Shown here piece by piece: positions 26,123-35,575 of a stretch of DNA of 64,000 nt. Source of the DNA: Parasedimentitalea psychrophila. GTDB taxonomy: Bacteria > Pseudomonadota > Alphaproteobacteria > Rhodobacterales > Rhodobacteraceae. A program made the position numbers and the translations under genes. Within the stretch, counting starts at the first letter, position 1. Each line of letters starts with the position of its first letter. Where the stretch lies: the NCBI RefSeq assembly GCF_030285785.1, contig NZ_CP127247.1, forward strand, positions 4,425,501 through 4,489,500. Reading direction: 5' to 3'. The notes under the pieces were generated by a model. That model was not told the DNA's origin and ran no database searches. It saw only the letters and a list, made by a program, of their open reading frames with translations.

Positions 26123-26205
26123 CGCACAGCAGTCGTCCGTGCGACGCGCAGCGAACGGCTCCTTACCGCCCTTAGTGTCCGATGCTGCACTATGCACAAA
26201 GGACG
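26123..26205. repeat. Dispersed intergenic repeat
   Basis: CGCAGCGAACGGCTCC then ACCGCCCTTAGTG, followed by GATGCTGCACTATGCACAAA. It is a close match to the copy at 21145 and abuts the UvrD scar. Confidence 0.75.
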
Positions 26206-26611
26206 CGAAAATGCAGCTAGCTGACATTGCGGAGATGTGTCCAACTAACCCCCGTCAACGGCAGCTATGAGGGGACTTGCAGTCATTCACTGATGTTGAT
26301 CCAATTGGAGCGAACGGCCCACTGCCGCCATTCGTGACGCATGCGGCGAATGGCAGGATTGAGATCAAATTGACAAGTTCTGCACAGCAACAATTGCTGC
26401 ATCGCAACCAATATGGACGCAAAGTTCTGAAAACTGGTGTCGGGCCAATGGTTAGACGGTGGGATATTACTTAAAGCCGCCCTGTCACCGCAAGGCACGC
26501 ATTCTGAGTATCGGCACCCTTCAATGAGACGTCAGCCGTGTGCTAGGAAAGGAAACCGCTGCCGCAAAGAAAGCTCCTTGCAGGCAACATTTGCGGCCAA
26601 TTCAGAATGGA
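26206..26611. other. Intergenic, contains a second repeat variant
   Basis: No gene. A variant repeat at about 26308-26362 reads GAGCGAACGGCCCACTGCCG, CCATTCGTGACGC and TGCGGCGAATGGC. Similar variants occur at 23640 and 29860. Confidence 0.5.
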
Positions 26612-27595
26612 TCAACCGTGGGAGAGAGCGTGCTTTTTGTTGTGAAAAATAAATCCGATGAAGTTCAGCAACAGCTGAGCCGCCAGGATCTGCGTACTTT
26701 CTGACGGGTCATAGGCGGGGGCGACCTCTACCAAATCAATACCCACCACATCACCGTGCTTGCTTAGACCCTGAAGGATTTCCAGCACGTCGTAATATTG
26801 AAATCCTCCATGACTGGGCGTGCCTGTGCCGGGTGCAATCGATGGACAAAACGCGTCAATATCGATGGTTACATAGTATCGCGCGCCTTTCGGAATGCGC
26901 TCGAGAACGGCCGCTGTCCCCAATGTGCGCACTTGACGCACTGACAGGATGTCAGACCCACGCGCGCGGGCATCCTCGTAGCCCTCTTTCGCGGTCGAAG
27001 ACACATTGCGGATGCCCAGCTGCGTCATGCCCGCGACATAGTCTTTTTCGATCGCACGACGCATCGGGTTACCATGCCCCACCGTGACCCCGTGGCGCTC
27101 ATCGACAAAATCCAGATGCGCATCAATCTGGATTACATGTAGCGGACCCTTTTCGGCGCAATCCTCGGCGAAGGCGTTGATGCAGGGAATGTTGACGGAA
27201 TGATCGCCGCCAATGGTCACCGGCAGCGCTCCCGCGTCGAGGATTTTCTTTACACCATACTCGATGTTCGCATGACTTTCTCGGGTCTTGGTGTGGATAA
27301 TGTCTGCATCGCCGATATCGACGATACGTACATCGCTGCCCAAGTAGGTGGCGTCATCCTCGTGATCGTAAGCACCGGCGTGACCGAAGCTGAACAATGT
27401 CGATGCCTCACGGACTGCTCGCGGTCCGAACCGTGCCCCGGGCCGGAATTGACATCCAAAGTCATAAGGGGCCCCGAGGATTGCAACATCGGCATCAATC
27501 TTGTCCCAATCCGACACGTATTCCTTTTTGCCAAAGGTTGAGATGCCAACAAAGGGCAGATTCAGGCGTCCAGCCTCATAACCATGGTTTGACAT
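26612..27595 (-). CDS. Agmatinase-like ureohydrolase (arginase family)
   Basis: 327 residues; AGGAGG six bases before the ATG. Arginase-fold motifs: GAPYDFGCQFRPGARFGP, VTIGGDHSVN, VIQIDAHLDF and TIDIDAFCPSIAPGTGTPS. The metal ligands H and D of GGDHS and DAHxD are present. The last metal motif reads DIDAFCPS where agmatinases usually have DIDxxDP, as seen in a branch of marine and rhizobial ureohydrolases. Substrate could be agmatine, guanidinobutyrate or another guanidino compound. Confidence 0.88.
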   Translation of the reverse strand: MSNHGYEAGRLNLPFVGISTFGKKEYVSDWDKIDADVAILGAPYDFGCQFRPGARFGPRAVREASTLFSFGHAGAYDHEDDATYLGSDVRIVDIGDADIIHTKTRESHANIEYGVKKILDAGALPVTIGGDHSVNIPCINAFAEDCAEKGPLHVIQIDAHLDFVDERHGVTVGHGNPMRRAIEKDYVAGMTQLGIRNVSSTAKEGYEDARARGSDILSVRQVRTLGTAAVLERIPKGARYYVTIDIDAFCPSIAPGTGTPSHGGFQYYDVLEILQGLSKHGDVVGIDLVEVAPAYDPSESTQILAAQLLLNFIGFIFHNKKHALSHG

Positions 27596-27741
27596 TTATT
27601 TCCTCCTTGAATTTGTTGTTTATGGTTGAGGGCCGATTGCTATTCTCAGCGGCTACGCTGCCATCGCGAGGATCTCAGCCAGCAGAATGGCAAGGAAAAC
27701 TTGCGCCGACAATGATTGGTTCTGTCAAAGCGCAAAGACCT

Positions 27742-28476
27742 CTAATCGATCCGGCGCACCAAAATCTGGTTGCCATCACCTCGTTTGGTTTCAAAGGTTT
27801 TCAGTGTGGCGATCAGATTGCTAAGTTTCCCTGTCCCATAGCTACGCGTGTCAAAATCGGGGTTAGCAGCAGTGATGTACTGGCCGATCTGGCCCAGTGT
27901 GAACCATTCATCGTCCTGATTGATCGCGTCCATCGCGCGGTTTACAAGCTTTGTAGGGTTTTCCAACTGAGCGGGGGCTTGGCTTTCATCCTCGTCCTTC
28001 TGTGGCTTCGGCTTCGCCTTGGTTGGTTCGGAAATCAGGTTTTCAACATAGATGAATCGCTTGCAGGCCTTTACGAAAGCAGCCGGGGTTTTGCGCATCC
28101 CCATTCCGAACACGTCAAGTCCCTGTTCGCGGATACGGCTAGCCAATCGGGTAAAATCGCTATCGGACGAAATAAGTACAAAGCCGTCGAACCGGCCAGT
28201 ATGCAAGATATCCATCGCATCGATCACCAGTGCAATATCGGATGCATTCTTGCCGGTGGTATTGGCGAACTGTTGGTGGGGGACGATGGCCAGTGCTGCC
28301 AGCTTGTCCTTGGTCCAACCTTGCGGGCCACCCCCTGCGAAATCGCCATAGATGCGGCGAATCCCGGCCTCGCCTAGTGAGGCGATCTCCTCGAACATGG
28401 CCGTGGAGTGTTTGGCCGAGATGTTGTCGGCGTCAATCAGAACTGCCAAAAGAGGGGGTCTGGATGAATTTTTCAT
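27742..28476 (-). CDS. NYN-domain (PIN-like nuclease) protein with OST-HTH/LOTUS C-terminus
   Basis: 244 residues. The NYN acidic residues are seen in VLIDADNIS, SDIALVIDAMD and ISSDSDF, so a metal-dependent RNase site is plausible. A charged proline-rich linker (about 150-172) leads to a C-terminal LOTUS-type domain (DDEWFTLGQIGQYITAANPD). Such LabA/DUF88 proteins act in RNA turnover. Standalone gene on the left strand, 146 bp from the agmatinase-like start. Confidence 0.88.
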   Translation of the reverse strand: MKNSSRPPLLAVLIDADNISAKHSTAMFEEIASLGEAGIRRIYGDFAGGGPQGWTKDKLAALAIVPHQQFANTTGKNASDIALVIDAMDILHTGRFDGFVLISSDSDFTRLASRIREQGLDVFGMGMRKTPAAFVKACKRFIYVENLISEPTKAKPKPQKDEDESQAPAQLENPTKLVNRAMDAINQDDEWFTLGQIGQYITAANPDFDTRSYGTGKLSNLIATLKTFETKRGDGNQILVRRID

Positions 28477-28789
28477 GTCTTTGAACTATCCGTAAGCAGG
28501 TGTTTTTGGGCCAGTATCTTCTTAATCTAAGTTGAAATCCATCTCATCTGGTTGGTGTGATTATGAGACAAGTTTGCGGTGTTGCAAGTTCTTGGATACG
28601 AGCGCTTGGTGTTTGATCCTTCCTCGTGAGTTCCAACCAATGGGAGCGAAACCGTTGAAGGGTGTACCGGGCGCAGGGCCCTTGGGCCGTTTTACAGGCT
28701 GATAAACCCCATACCGCAAAAAACATAAAAATTCTAATTGGTCGCAAAGTTAGAGCCCTATCTCTCTTAATTGCAGCGAACAGCAGCTA
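28477..28789. other. Intergenic, gene debris
   Basis: No supported gene. A reverse-strand frame around 28555-28705 reads VYQPVKRPKGPAPGTPFNGF before a stop, which looks like a fragment of a coding region, but I cannot name it. Confidence 0.4.
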
Positions 28790-28920
28790 GGTCCGCACAG
28801 CAGGCACTAGTGCGCAGCGCAGCGAAGGGCCGGTATCCGCCCTTAGTGACGAAATGTGCTTGGTGCAGCAATTGAACCGTTGCCCCGACCCATTAATCCT
28901 TTGCCACCATTCGTGACCAC
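28790..28920. repeat. Dispersed intergenic repeat, two variants in tandem
   Basis: First GCAGCGAAGGGCCGGTATCCG with CCCTTAGTGACG, then TGCCACCATTCGTGACCAC. The second variant abuts the methyltransferase scar. Confidence 0.7.
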
Positions 28921-29052
28921 TCGACCGCTAGCCCGGCCTTAAACCCCGCCTTTACCGACCATCTGATGGGCTGGCCCATGGGCTGGATCGATCCGCTGCA
29001 GCCGGTAACAGGGTGGTCCCAATGGCTGCAGCGCGCGCGTTTGAAGCGTTGA
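28921..29052 (+). pseudogene. Scar: C-terminus of a phage-type DNA methyltransferase
   Basis: The frame ending at TGA 29050-29052 reads LNPAFTDHLMGWPMGWIDPL and then TGWSQWLQRARLKR. This is the typical end of phage-encoded cytosine methyltransferases (LNPxFxxxLMGWPxGWT ... W ... MR). Everything upstream of about 28921 is repeat DNA. So another phage-derived gene was cut here. Confidence 0.65.
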
Positions 29053-29290
29053 AGAAGGAGCTTTTGAACGGGGTTTAAAAACCCTTCAAAGACCGTTTAA
29101 GGAAGTGGTCAAACCGGTGATTTGAGCAGTTTGAGCCGCTGCCCGGCAGGCTACTGCAATTATCTCTGTCCCAAATCGCCGAAGCGGAACCGTCCGAATC
29201 CGGGACCCGGCAGCGCCTCACCCCGCCGTCCAGCGCCCATCGTTTAGAAAGGCCGGGCAATTGCTGTTTGATTTTTTGAAGTGCTTCCAA

Positions 29291-29837
29291 TGTTGTTGGA
29301 CACTAGATATTGCAGTAACCGGAAGACCCCGGAGGATGGCGGAAGAATCCGGATAGAACCTTACAAACAAGGGATTTTGTGTCGGTGGATCGCATCCTGG
29401 ACAGGTCTGATGGGTGTCCTTCAAAACAGCTTAAAACGGGCCTTTAACGCCGTTTGTCCAATATTGAGACACCTAACTTTGCAAATTCCCCTGTCCTCCC
29501 TGAGAGCCTTATAAATAGGGTTAATCGACTATTCTAACCGTCCCGGCGCCCTACCAAGTGAGCCTCTTCCTAGGGACGGAACTGGGAAATCCCGTTCCAA
29601 GTTTGTTCACGGCTTCCCAGATAAAGATTAGTTGAAAATAATCAAAGACATAGAGGTATTTGATAAGTTCGCTTGCGTGCCGGAAGTGGGAAGCGTTTTT
29701 GGTGGGAACTGACACATGGTGCCCCCATCTGGGGTCCGAGAACGGCACCATTTTCGTACACTTTCTTCCGATACCGACCCTTCGCCGCGTCCAGCACCAA
29801 CGGCAGCTACGAGCAGATTGTGACCTTTGCAAAGTCG
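29291..29837. repeat. 548-bp direct repeat, copy A
   Basis: Starts TGTTGTTGGACACT and ends GACCTTTGCAAAGTCGG. It matches 33437-33984 along its whole length with scattered substitutions (for example TTCCGATACCGACCCTTCGC is shared exactly). A reverse 93-codon frame is open in both copies, yet the protein resembles nothing known and differs at about one residue in six. Probably non-coding mobile or repeat DNA. Confidence 0.85.
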
Positions 29838-29859
29838 GGGTTGCCCTGCGTCCTGAAGG

Positions 29860-29920
29860 TGCGCGAACGGCCCTCAGCAGCCATTCGTGACCACTGCGGC
29901 GAATGGCTGGTCAGAGCCAT
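29860..29920. repeat. Dispersed intergenic repeat variant
   Basis: CGCGAACGGCCCTCAGCAG, CCATTCGTGACCACTGCGG and CGAATGGCTGGTCAGAGCC. It is almost the same as the copy inside the IS remnant at 23645-23700. Confidence 0.65.
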
Positions 29921-30187
29921 CTTAACTAATGCTGCCATCCCAGCAATCAGTAGCTTTTCCGGAAAGCGAAATTCGCTGCAAACGCGAGGGGGCGTGAACT
30001 GATTCAATAAAACGGCCGTTCAGAAGTGGATTTTGAATTTCGAGCAGCCAACGGCCGCTGAACAGAGAGCAGGAAGACCCACCCTTATGGAACTTGTGGT
30101 CCTAATCTTTGATCTGATCGCGGAGACGTGTTGCCTTGAGGGGATGGTAGAACGAAAAAACGACTGTCAGGCCTTTTGTAGAGCCCT
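29921..30187. other. Intergenic, no gene seen
   Basis: Lies between the repeat variant and the 3' end of the binding-protein gene; nothing recognisable. Confidence 0.4.
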
Positions 30188-31270
30188 CTAAAGACCAATC
30201 TGAAGCCTTCTCCAGCGATGATCGAGACCCCGTTTCTCCAGGCCATCGCGCGGTTTGATGAAGTATAGTGGAACGTGAATATTTTGAGGAAGCGCCAATA
30301 CTGGCAAATCAAAGTCTGGGTCGTCGATTTCGACCCGTGAGGAAGGAACGCTGTTGTTCGCCAATGTACTTAGGGTCGTCAAAGCCATCATGTCAGGCCG
30401 CAGGATGTGATTCATTAATTGGTTTGCCTGATCCACATTTGCTGCATCGCTAGGAATAACGAAAACGTCGGCCCAAAGGTTCGTTCCTTCTTGGGGAAGA
30501 ATGTATTGATATTGGTCGCGTTTCTCCAGCAAAAGCGGCGCTAGAGCATCAGTGCTCCATGCAACTGTGAGGCAGATTTCCCCGCCGAGCAGGTCATCGA
30601 ATTGATTGTTATCAAAGGAACGGACGTAGGGCGCAATGGCGGACAATACCTCAAAGGCCGCATCAATATCCTGGTCAGATTGGGAGTGTGGATTCAAGCC
30701 GAGATAAACGAGAGCTGCGGCAACCACCTCTTCAACTGAATCAACGATTGTGATGCCACAATCGGCTAACATTTCCGCATTCTTAGGATCGAAAATGAGT
30801 GCCCAACTGTCAATTGGGGCATTCGGCAAGCGTTCAGACACGGCGTCAACATCATATGCGATGCCAGTCGTGCCCCAAAGGTAGGGCAGCACGTACCCGT
30901 CCGCACCGGGCATGGACTTGAGAAAAAGTTCCTGCAGTTGTTGATCCACACCCGCCACGTTCGGAATGGCATCCATCTCGATTTCCTGGATGGCTCCTGC
31001 CTCAATTAAGCGGCCTACAATTTCCATGGGGACCACCACCAGATCGTAACCTGAGCCGAGTGTGATCAAGCGCGACTCTGCTTCGTCCGCCTCACCATAT
31101 GTGTCCATGGAGAACTGAATGCCGAATTCTTCCTGAAAACTATCGATGGTCTCCTGGGCGATGTATCCGCTCCAATTGTAAAGCCAAACTTGTTCGGTTT
31201 GCGCAGCAATCGGAGCGGCCAATATAGTTGCAGCAAATAGGGTTGAGGCAGTGGTTTTTGTCAGACGCAT
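30188..31270 (-). CDS. PotD/PotF-like periplasmic polyamine-binding protein
   Basis: 360 residues from ATG 31270. A signal peptide is clear (MRLTKTTASTLFAATILAAP, cleavage near AAQTEQ). Family marks: QVWLYNWSGYIAQETIDSF, GSGYDLVVVPMEIVGRLIEAGAI, PYLWGTTGIAYDVDAV and EICLTVAWSTDA. No permease or ATPase gene is adjacent. It overlaps the 3' end of the hybrid kinase gene by 10 bp, so it is expressed with it and may be its ligand sensor. The tail after VPLYFIKPRDG is longer than usual. Confidence 0.88.
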   Translation of the reverse strand: MRLTKTTASTLFAATILAAPIAAQTEQVWLYNWSGYIAQETIDSFQEEFGIQFSMDTYGEADEAESRLITLGSGYDLVVVPMEIVGRLIEAGAIQEIEMDAIPNVAGVDQQLQELFLKSMPGADGYVLPYLWGTTGIAYDVDAVSERLPNAPIDSWALIFDPKNAEMLADCGITIVDSVEEVVAAALVYLGLNPHSQSDQDIDAAFEVLSAIAPYVRSFDNNQFDDLLGGEICLTVAWSTDALAPLLLEKRDQYQYILPQEGTNLWADVFVIPSDAANVDQANQLMNHILRPDMMALTTLSTLANNSVPSSRVEIDDPDFDLPVLALPQNIHVPLYFIKPRDGLEKRGLDHRWRRLQIGL

Positions 31271-33108
31271 CGTTTTTTCGGTTCCTTTGATTTGCTGTTC
31301 TCGTCTGGCCAAAGGCGCGTTAGTACCTCGGCCAGATCAGCCTTCCTGATTGGCTTCGAGAGATAGCCGCTCATGCCCGCTGACATGCCGGCATTGCGGT
31401 GTTCATCCATAGCGTTGGCCGACAGCCCGATGATCGGGAGTGTTGCTGTCCCCAATTCGCGTTCTTTCACCCTGATTGCCCTGGTTGCGTCCAGCCCGTC
31501 CATTTCTGGCATCCGAACATCCATCAGGATCAGGTCAGGCGACCATGACTTTTCAAGTTCGATTGCTTCGATACCGTTCGCGGCAGTATTTATCACGCAA
31601 TCCATGCGTTCCAGCATCTTGCTGACGACCAATCGATTGACCCGATTATCATCAGCCACCAGGATCTTTTTGTTGAAGGTCACTGCAATTTCATCAGGGC
31701 CGGAAATCCCTGATACCGCGGGGGCCTCTTGAACCGGAAACTCAACAACAAATTCTGATCCTTCACCCAAGGTGCTTTTCATTGAAATCTTGCCGTTCAT
31801 GGCTTCTGTGAGCCTTTTGACAATGGCGAGGCCCAACCCGGTCCCGCCAAACCGCGTTGTCGTCGAGGCGTCGGCCTGAGCAAATTGATCAAAGATCCGC
31901 TCTTGAAATTCTGGTGCCACTCCCACTCCACTGTCTCGGACAACAAGCCTGAAAATGCGTTTCCCTGCGGTCAGCGGTGTCAACTCGTTCAGCTCAATTT
32001 CAACAGCACCGCTTTCAGTAAACTTGATTGCATTGCTAACTAAGTTGAGAACAATCTGCCGGACGGCTTTGCCATGTCCGAGGACGCGCCAATTGGTTGT
32101 TTCTGAACGTGCAGTAAGGAGAAGGTCAAGATTTTTGCTCTGTTTTTGCGCCGAAAATAAGTCAACGACGTCCTGACAGAGAGAAAGAGCATCAAATGTC
32201 TCGGTCTCCATTTCGAACTTGCCGGCTTCGATCTTGGAAAGATCCAGCACATCGTTGAGGATGCGTAACAGAGAATTGCCACTCACGATCATCATGTGGA
32301 TCATATGCCGTTGTTCGTCATCAAGATCTGTATCTTGCAGCAACTCCGCCAAACCCAACACACCGTTCAAGGGGGTTCGTATTTCGTGACTCATTGTCGC
32401 CAGAAACATCGACTTTGCTTCGGACCCGGCCTCAGCAGTTCGGCGGCTCGTCTCAATTTCGGATTGTGCTTTGATGATGTAGCGTTCCATCGGCAAGTGC
32501 ACAAAACGAGCCGCCACCAGAACTCCCAAAGCGCCGATGGCCACGGCAATCAATGCATAGATCAACTGCGCATCTGTGTCGGCGCGACCAGTTCTGACTT
32601 CCGCATTCTTAATCTGCATAATTGCCGGGATCAATTGTCGTGACAGATCCGAAGCAAGGGTAGCTGCTTTTGAAATCTCGGCATTGGTTTTCCCAGGGTT
32701 CGTCAAAAAGTTGGTGAGGAACAGGATGTCGCCAAGCTCGACCAATGGGTTCAATGATGTCTGGGCCATCATTTTCTGCGCGTCCTCAGAAAATGCGGAC
32801 CGCGATTTGGCATCAGAAATCTTGACTAGGGCTCCACTAGCCATCAGCGCGCTTCGCCTGACGCGGCCAATGGCAATCAAAGCCCTTTGTTTGGCGGGGT
32901 CATTTTTCAGTTCGTCGAAAGCCAGAGAAAGTTCAGCGAGAGAAACCAAAATCAGATCGAGAGATTGTGTGTTTTCAGCACGTCGAGCGACTCCGTCGCG
33001 CCCGGAAAGCGTAATGAGAAAGGCGCCAATAGCCGCAGACAACAAGATCACCAACGCAATTCCGCTGCGCAGACGGAGATAACCTTGAGTGATACGCTGT
33101 TTTGACAT
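31261..33108 (-). CDS. Hybrid sensor histidine kinase (periplasmic sensor, HisKA, HATPase, receiver)
   Basis: 615 residues from ATG 33108; longer upstream frames lack support. TM1 about 16-36 and TM2 about 182-203 enclose a helical periplasmic domain of about 145 residues. H241 is the phospho-acceptor (FLATMSHEIRTPLNGVLGL). The ATPase domain has LVSNAIKFTESG, DSGVGV and GGTGLGLAIVKRL. The C-terminal receiver (KILVADDNRVNR, ILMDVRMPEMDG, YLSKPIRK) has the phospho-aspartate. No partner regulator or HPt is adjacent. Coupled by overlap to the polyamine-type binding protein downstream. Confidence 0.92.
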   Translation of the reverse strand: MSKQRITQGYLRLRSGIALVILLSAAIGAFLITLSGRDGVARRAENTQSLDLILVSLAELSLAFDELKNDPAKQRALIAIGRVRRSALMASGALVKISDAKSRSAFSEDAQKMMAQTSLNPLVELGDILFLTNFLTNPGKTNAEISKAATLASDLSRQLIPAIMQIKNAEVRTGRADTDAQLIYALIAVAIGALGVLVAARFVHLPMERYIIKAQSEIETSRRTAEAGSEAKSMFLATMSHEIRTPLNGVLGLAELLQDTDLDDEQRHMIHMMIVSGNSLLRILNDVLDLSKIEAGKFEMETETFDALSLCQDVVDLFSAQKQSKNLDLLLTARSETTNWRVLGHGKAVRQIVLNLVSNAIKFTESGAVEIELNELTPLTAGKRIFRLVVRDSGVGVAPEFQERIFDQFAQADASTTTRFGGTGLGLAIVKRLTEAMNGKISMKSTLGEGSEFVVEFPVQEAPAVSGISGPDEIAVTFNKKILVADDNRVNRLVVSKMLERMDCVINTAANGIEAIELEKSWSPDLILMDVRMPEMDGLDATRAIRVKERELGTATLPIIGLSANAMDEHRNAGMSAGMSGYLSKPIRKADLAEVLTRLWPDENSKSKEPKKRCV

Positions 33109-33436
33109 GTCTTGTGAGAACTTCCATATTCTAGACGATGGTTCGCAGCATCTGATTTCGATTGGATTAACCTTAGGCTTTGATCCTGTTAAGAAGCACT
33201 CCCCCGTTCTGGGATGGATAACGCAACCCATGATCAATCAAAATAGTGCGAAGCGGCGTTTGAAGCTCTGCTAGGGGCACGGGCAGTAGCCAGTCTGGTC
33301 AGGAAGTGGCCTACGAGGATTCCTGCATTCTATAGGTCTTGATAGAAGGTTCCAGCTGTGATGAGCGCATCAATTCGCATTAGTTTTGTGCCGACATACT
33401 TACATACCGTGGGGAACTATCTTTCCGTGTATGCGT
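33109..33436. other. Promoter region of the sensor pair
   Basis: About 330 bp between the kinase start and repeat copy B. No gene. Should hold the leftward promoter. Confidence 0.4.
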
Positions 33437-33984
33437 TGTTGTTGGACACTTATTATTGCAGTAACCGGAAGAGCCCGGAGGATGCCGGAAGAAGCCGGAT
33501 AGAACCTTACAAACAAGGGGTTTTGTGACGGTGGGCCGCATCCTGGGCAGGATTGATGCGTGTCCTTCAAAACAGCTTAAAACGGGCCTTTAATGCCGTT
33601 TGGCCAATATTGGGACACCTAACCTTGCAAATTATCCTGACCTCCCTGAGAGCCTTATAAATAAGGTTACTCGGCCATTCTAACCGTCCCGGCACCCTAC
33701 CAAGTGAGCCTTTTCCTAGGGACGGAACTGGAAAATCCTGCGCCAAGTTTGTTAACGGCTTCCCAGAAAGGGATTAGTTGAAAATAATCAAAGGTATAGA
33801 GGTATTTGATACGTTCCCTTGCGTGCAGGAAGTGGGAAGCGATTTTGGAGAGAACTAACACATGGTGCCCCCTTCCGGGATCCGAGAACGGCACCATTTT
33901 CGTACATTTTCTTCCGATACCGACCCTTCGCCGCGTCCACCACCAACGGCAGCTATGCGCAGTAATTGACCTTTGCAAAGTCGG
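33437..33984. repeat. 548-bp direct repeat, copy B
   Basis: Same orientation as 29291-29837, 4146 bp apart. The two copies enclose the methyltransferase-free segment with the binding protein and the hybrid kinase. Recombination between them would delete the sensor pair cleanly. Confidence 0.85.
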
Positions 33985-34004
33985 CCCCCAGGACGCGTCG
34001 ACAT

Positions 34005-34090
34005 GTCGCGAACGGCTTTTAGCGGACCTTGGGACGGTGCGCAGCTAACGGCGGCAAAGAGCCCACTTTGACCGATGCTGCGTGACGCAT
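34005..34090. repeat. Dispersed intergenic repeat, degenerate
   Basis: CGCGAACGGCTTTTAGCGGA, then GCAGCTAACGGCGGCAAAG and GCCCACTTTGACCGATGCTG. Lies directly after direct repeat B. Confidence 0.6.
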
Positions 34091-34176
34091 GAATGGCCGG
34101 TTACGCGCGCCTTGTATCTAGATCAGGCGTTGCAGCCATTGGGTAACAAGTCATCAAGATCACAGCAATGGTCTCA

Positions 34177-34965
34177 TTATTCACCAGTGAAGTTTGGCTT
34201 CCGTCTTTCTAAAAAAGCGCGAATACCTTCGTCTGCATCATTGCTGTCTTGCGCGAGCGCAAATTGATCGTGGTCTGCTTGGCTGGCCACTCCAGCCAAG
34301 GCATTGGCGTAAGCATTGATGCTTTGCTTGCACATACGGACCGCAACTGGAGGCAAGGATGCCGCGAGCGTTGCCAAGTCCATTGATTTCTCCAATGTGG
34401 TGCCGTCTTTAGAAAGCCAATCAGCCAACCCCCAATCCAAGGCCCGCTGTGCCGGACATTTTTCTGCTAGAATGATAAGCCTTTTGGCCTTTGCCGGGCC
34501 GACTAGATTGGTAATCCGCGGCACAGACCCCCAGGACATATTCAATCCGCGTTCGATTTCTGGCACATACAGTCCAGCGCTCTCGCCCATAACACGCAAA
34601 TCGGTTGCGACGCTGAGTGCTACACCACCACCGACGCACCAGCCTTCGATGGCAGAGATTGTCAGCGCCTGCACATTTTCCCAAGCCTGACACATCCGTT
34701 TGCCTGTAGTAACGGCTTCGCGACGCTCAGCCAATCCGGCGTCTCGCAGCTTCTGTGTTTCAGGGTCACTCAGATCAAAACCCATGGAGAAATTATCAGA
34801 CCGGCCCGTCAAAATAACTGCTGATGTCTGATGATCACCCTCAAAACTGCGCGCTACTTCTGTAAGCTCCGACATAAGATCATAGGAAAGCGGATTTGCG
34901 GGTTTGCCCCGATCAAATGACACAATTGAGATGGCGCCCTGGCGTTCAATTCTAACGTATTTCAT
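34177..34965 (-). CDS. Enoyl-CoA hydratase/isomerase family protein
   Basis: 262 residues. Crotonase-fold motifs: the first oxyanion-hole segment SDNFSMGFDLSDPE and the second AIEGWCVGGGVALSVATDLR, then YVPEIERGLNMSWGSVPRIT. The glutamates used in hydration are not clearly in place, so an isomerase or other CoA-thioester reaction is possible. Single gene, leftward, next to repeats. Confidence 0.88.
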   Translation of the reverse strand: MKYVRIERQGAISIVSFDRGKPANPLSYDLMSELTEVARSFEGDHQTSAVILTGRSDNFSMGFDLSDPETQKLRDAGLAERREAVTTGKRMCQAWENVQALTISAIEGWCVGGGVALSVATDLRVMGESAGLYVPEIERGLNMSWGSVPRITNLVGPAKAKRLIILAEKCPAQRALDWGLADWLSKDGTTLEKSMDLATLAASLPPVAVRMCKQSINAYANALAGVASQADHDQFALAQDSNDADEGIRAFLERRKPNFTGE

Positions 34966-35099
34966 GGGGTTGCTGTTGCTCCATTTTTAGATGCACGACA
35001 AAACCTAGGTTCAAATCTCTGAGAAGAAAAGCGGTCTGACGATTTGGTCTAAAGCAGACGTAGGCGTAATTGCAGCGAAAGCTCACTTTGTCCGCTCTG

Positions 35100-35245
35100 C
35101 AGACCTTGGCGCATACCGCAGCGAATGACCGCAATCCGCCCTTTGTGCTCCATATGCCGCGTTATGCTGCACCCTGCACGAATGTCGTAGAAGGGCTGAG
35201 ACCTGCCGTTAGACGGGTTGGTCACGAACGGCAGGTCAGGGCCGA
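35100..35245. repeat. Dispersed intergenic repeat, long copy
   Basis: GCAGCGAATGACCGCAATCCG, CCATATGCCGCGTTATGCTGC, TGTCGTAGAAGGGCTGA and GCCGTTAGACGGGTTGGT. Same block order as 21145-21260. Confidence 0.7.
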
Positions 35246-35284
35246 ACCCGCTGAACGAGATGAATCAGATGGCACTGTCCGGTT

Positions 35285-35575
35285 TCATCGTCGCCAGTAT
35301 CGGTCGCCCTGAGAAGTTGGGTTACTTAGAACTGTCAGTCGCTTGGCAGACCTCTTTCCACCGAACGGAAAACTATTCGCAAATGCAAAAGCAGCCTCTT
35401 GAGTGGAAAAAGTATAGGCCAAACCCGGATTTCCAGTTGTACTGAAACTGCCTTTTCGCCAGGTTGCATAACTCCATCCACTGTTGCCACGCCCGACAAG
35501 TCCTACCCAAGGATGCTTTTCATCGTGGTCTCGGGTTCCGCCAAGCTTTTCTGGAAGTGGAAGTTCGCTGCTCAT
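35285..35575 (-). CDS. Small hypothetical protein
   Basis: 96 residues from ATG 35575 with AAAGG nearby upstream. The protein is protein-like in composition (KHPWVGLVGRGNSGWSYATW, then GLAYTFSTQEAAFAFANSFP), with no known family. The C-terminal residues run to the edge of a repeat. Moderate support only. Confidence 0.4.
   Translation of the reverse strand: MSSELPLPEKLGGTRDHDEKHPWVGLVGRGNSGWSYATWRKGSFSTTGNPGLAYTFSTQEAAFAFANSFPFGGKRSAKRLTVLSNPTSQGDRYWRR

Noticed and set aside
29551-29832. 93-codon reverse frame conserved in both 548-bp repeats (also 33697-33978)
   Set aside because: Conservation follows from the DNA repeat; residues change as freely as silent sites seem to, and no start signal or family is seen.
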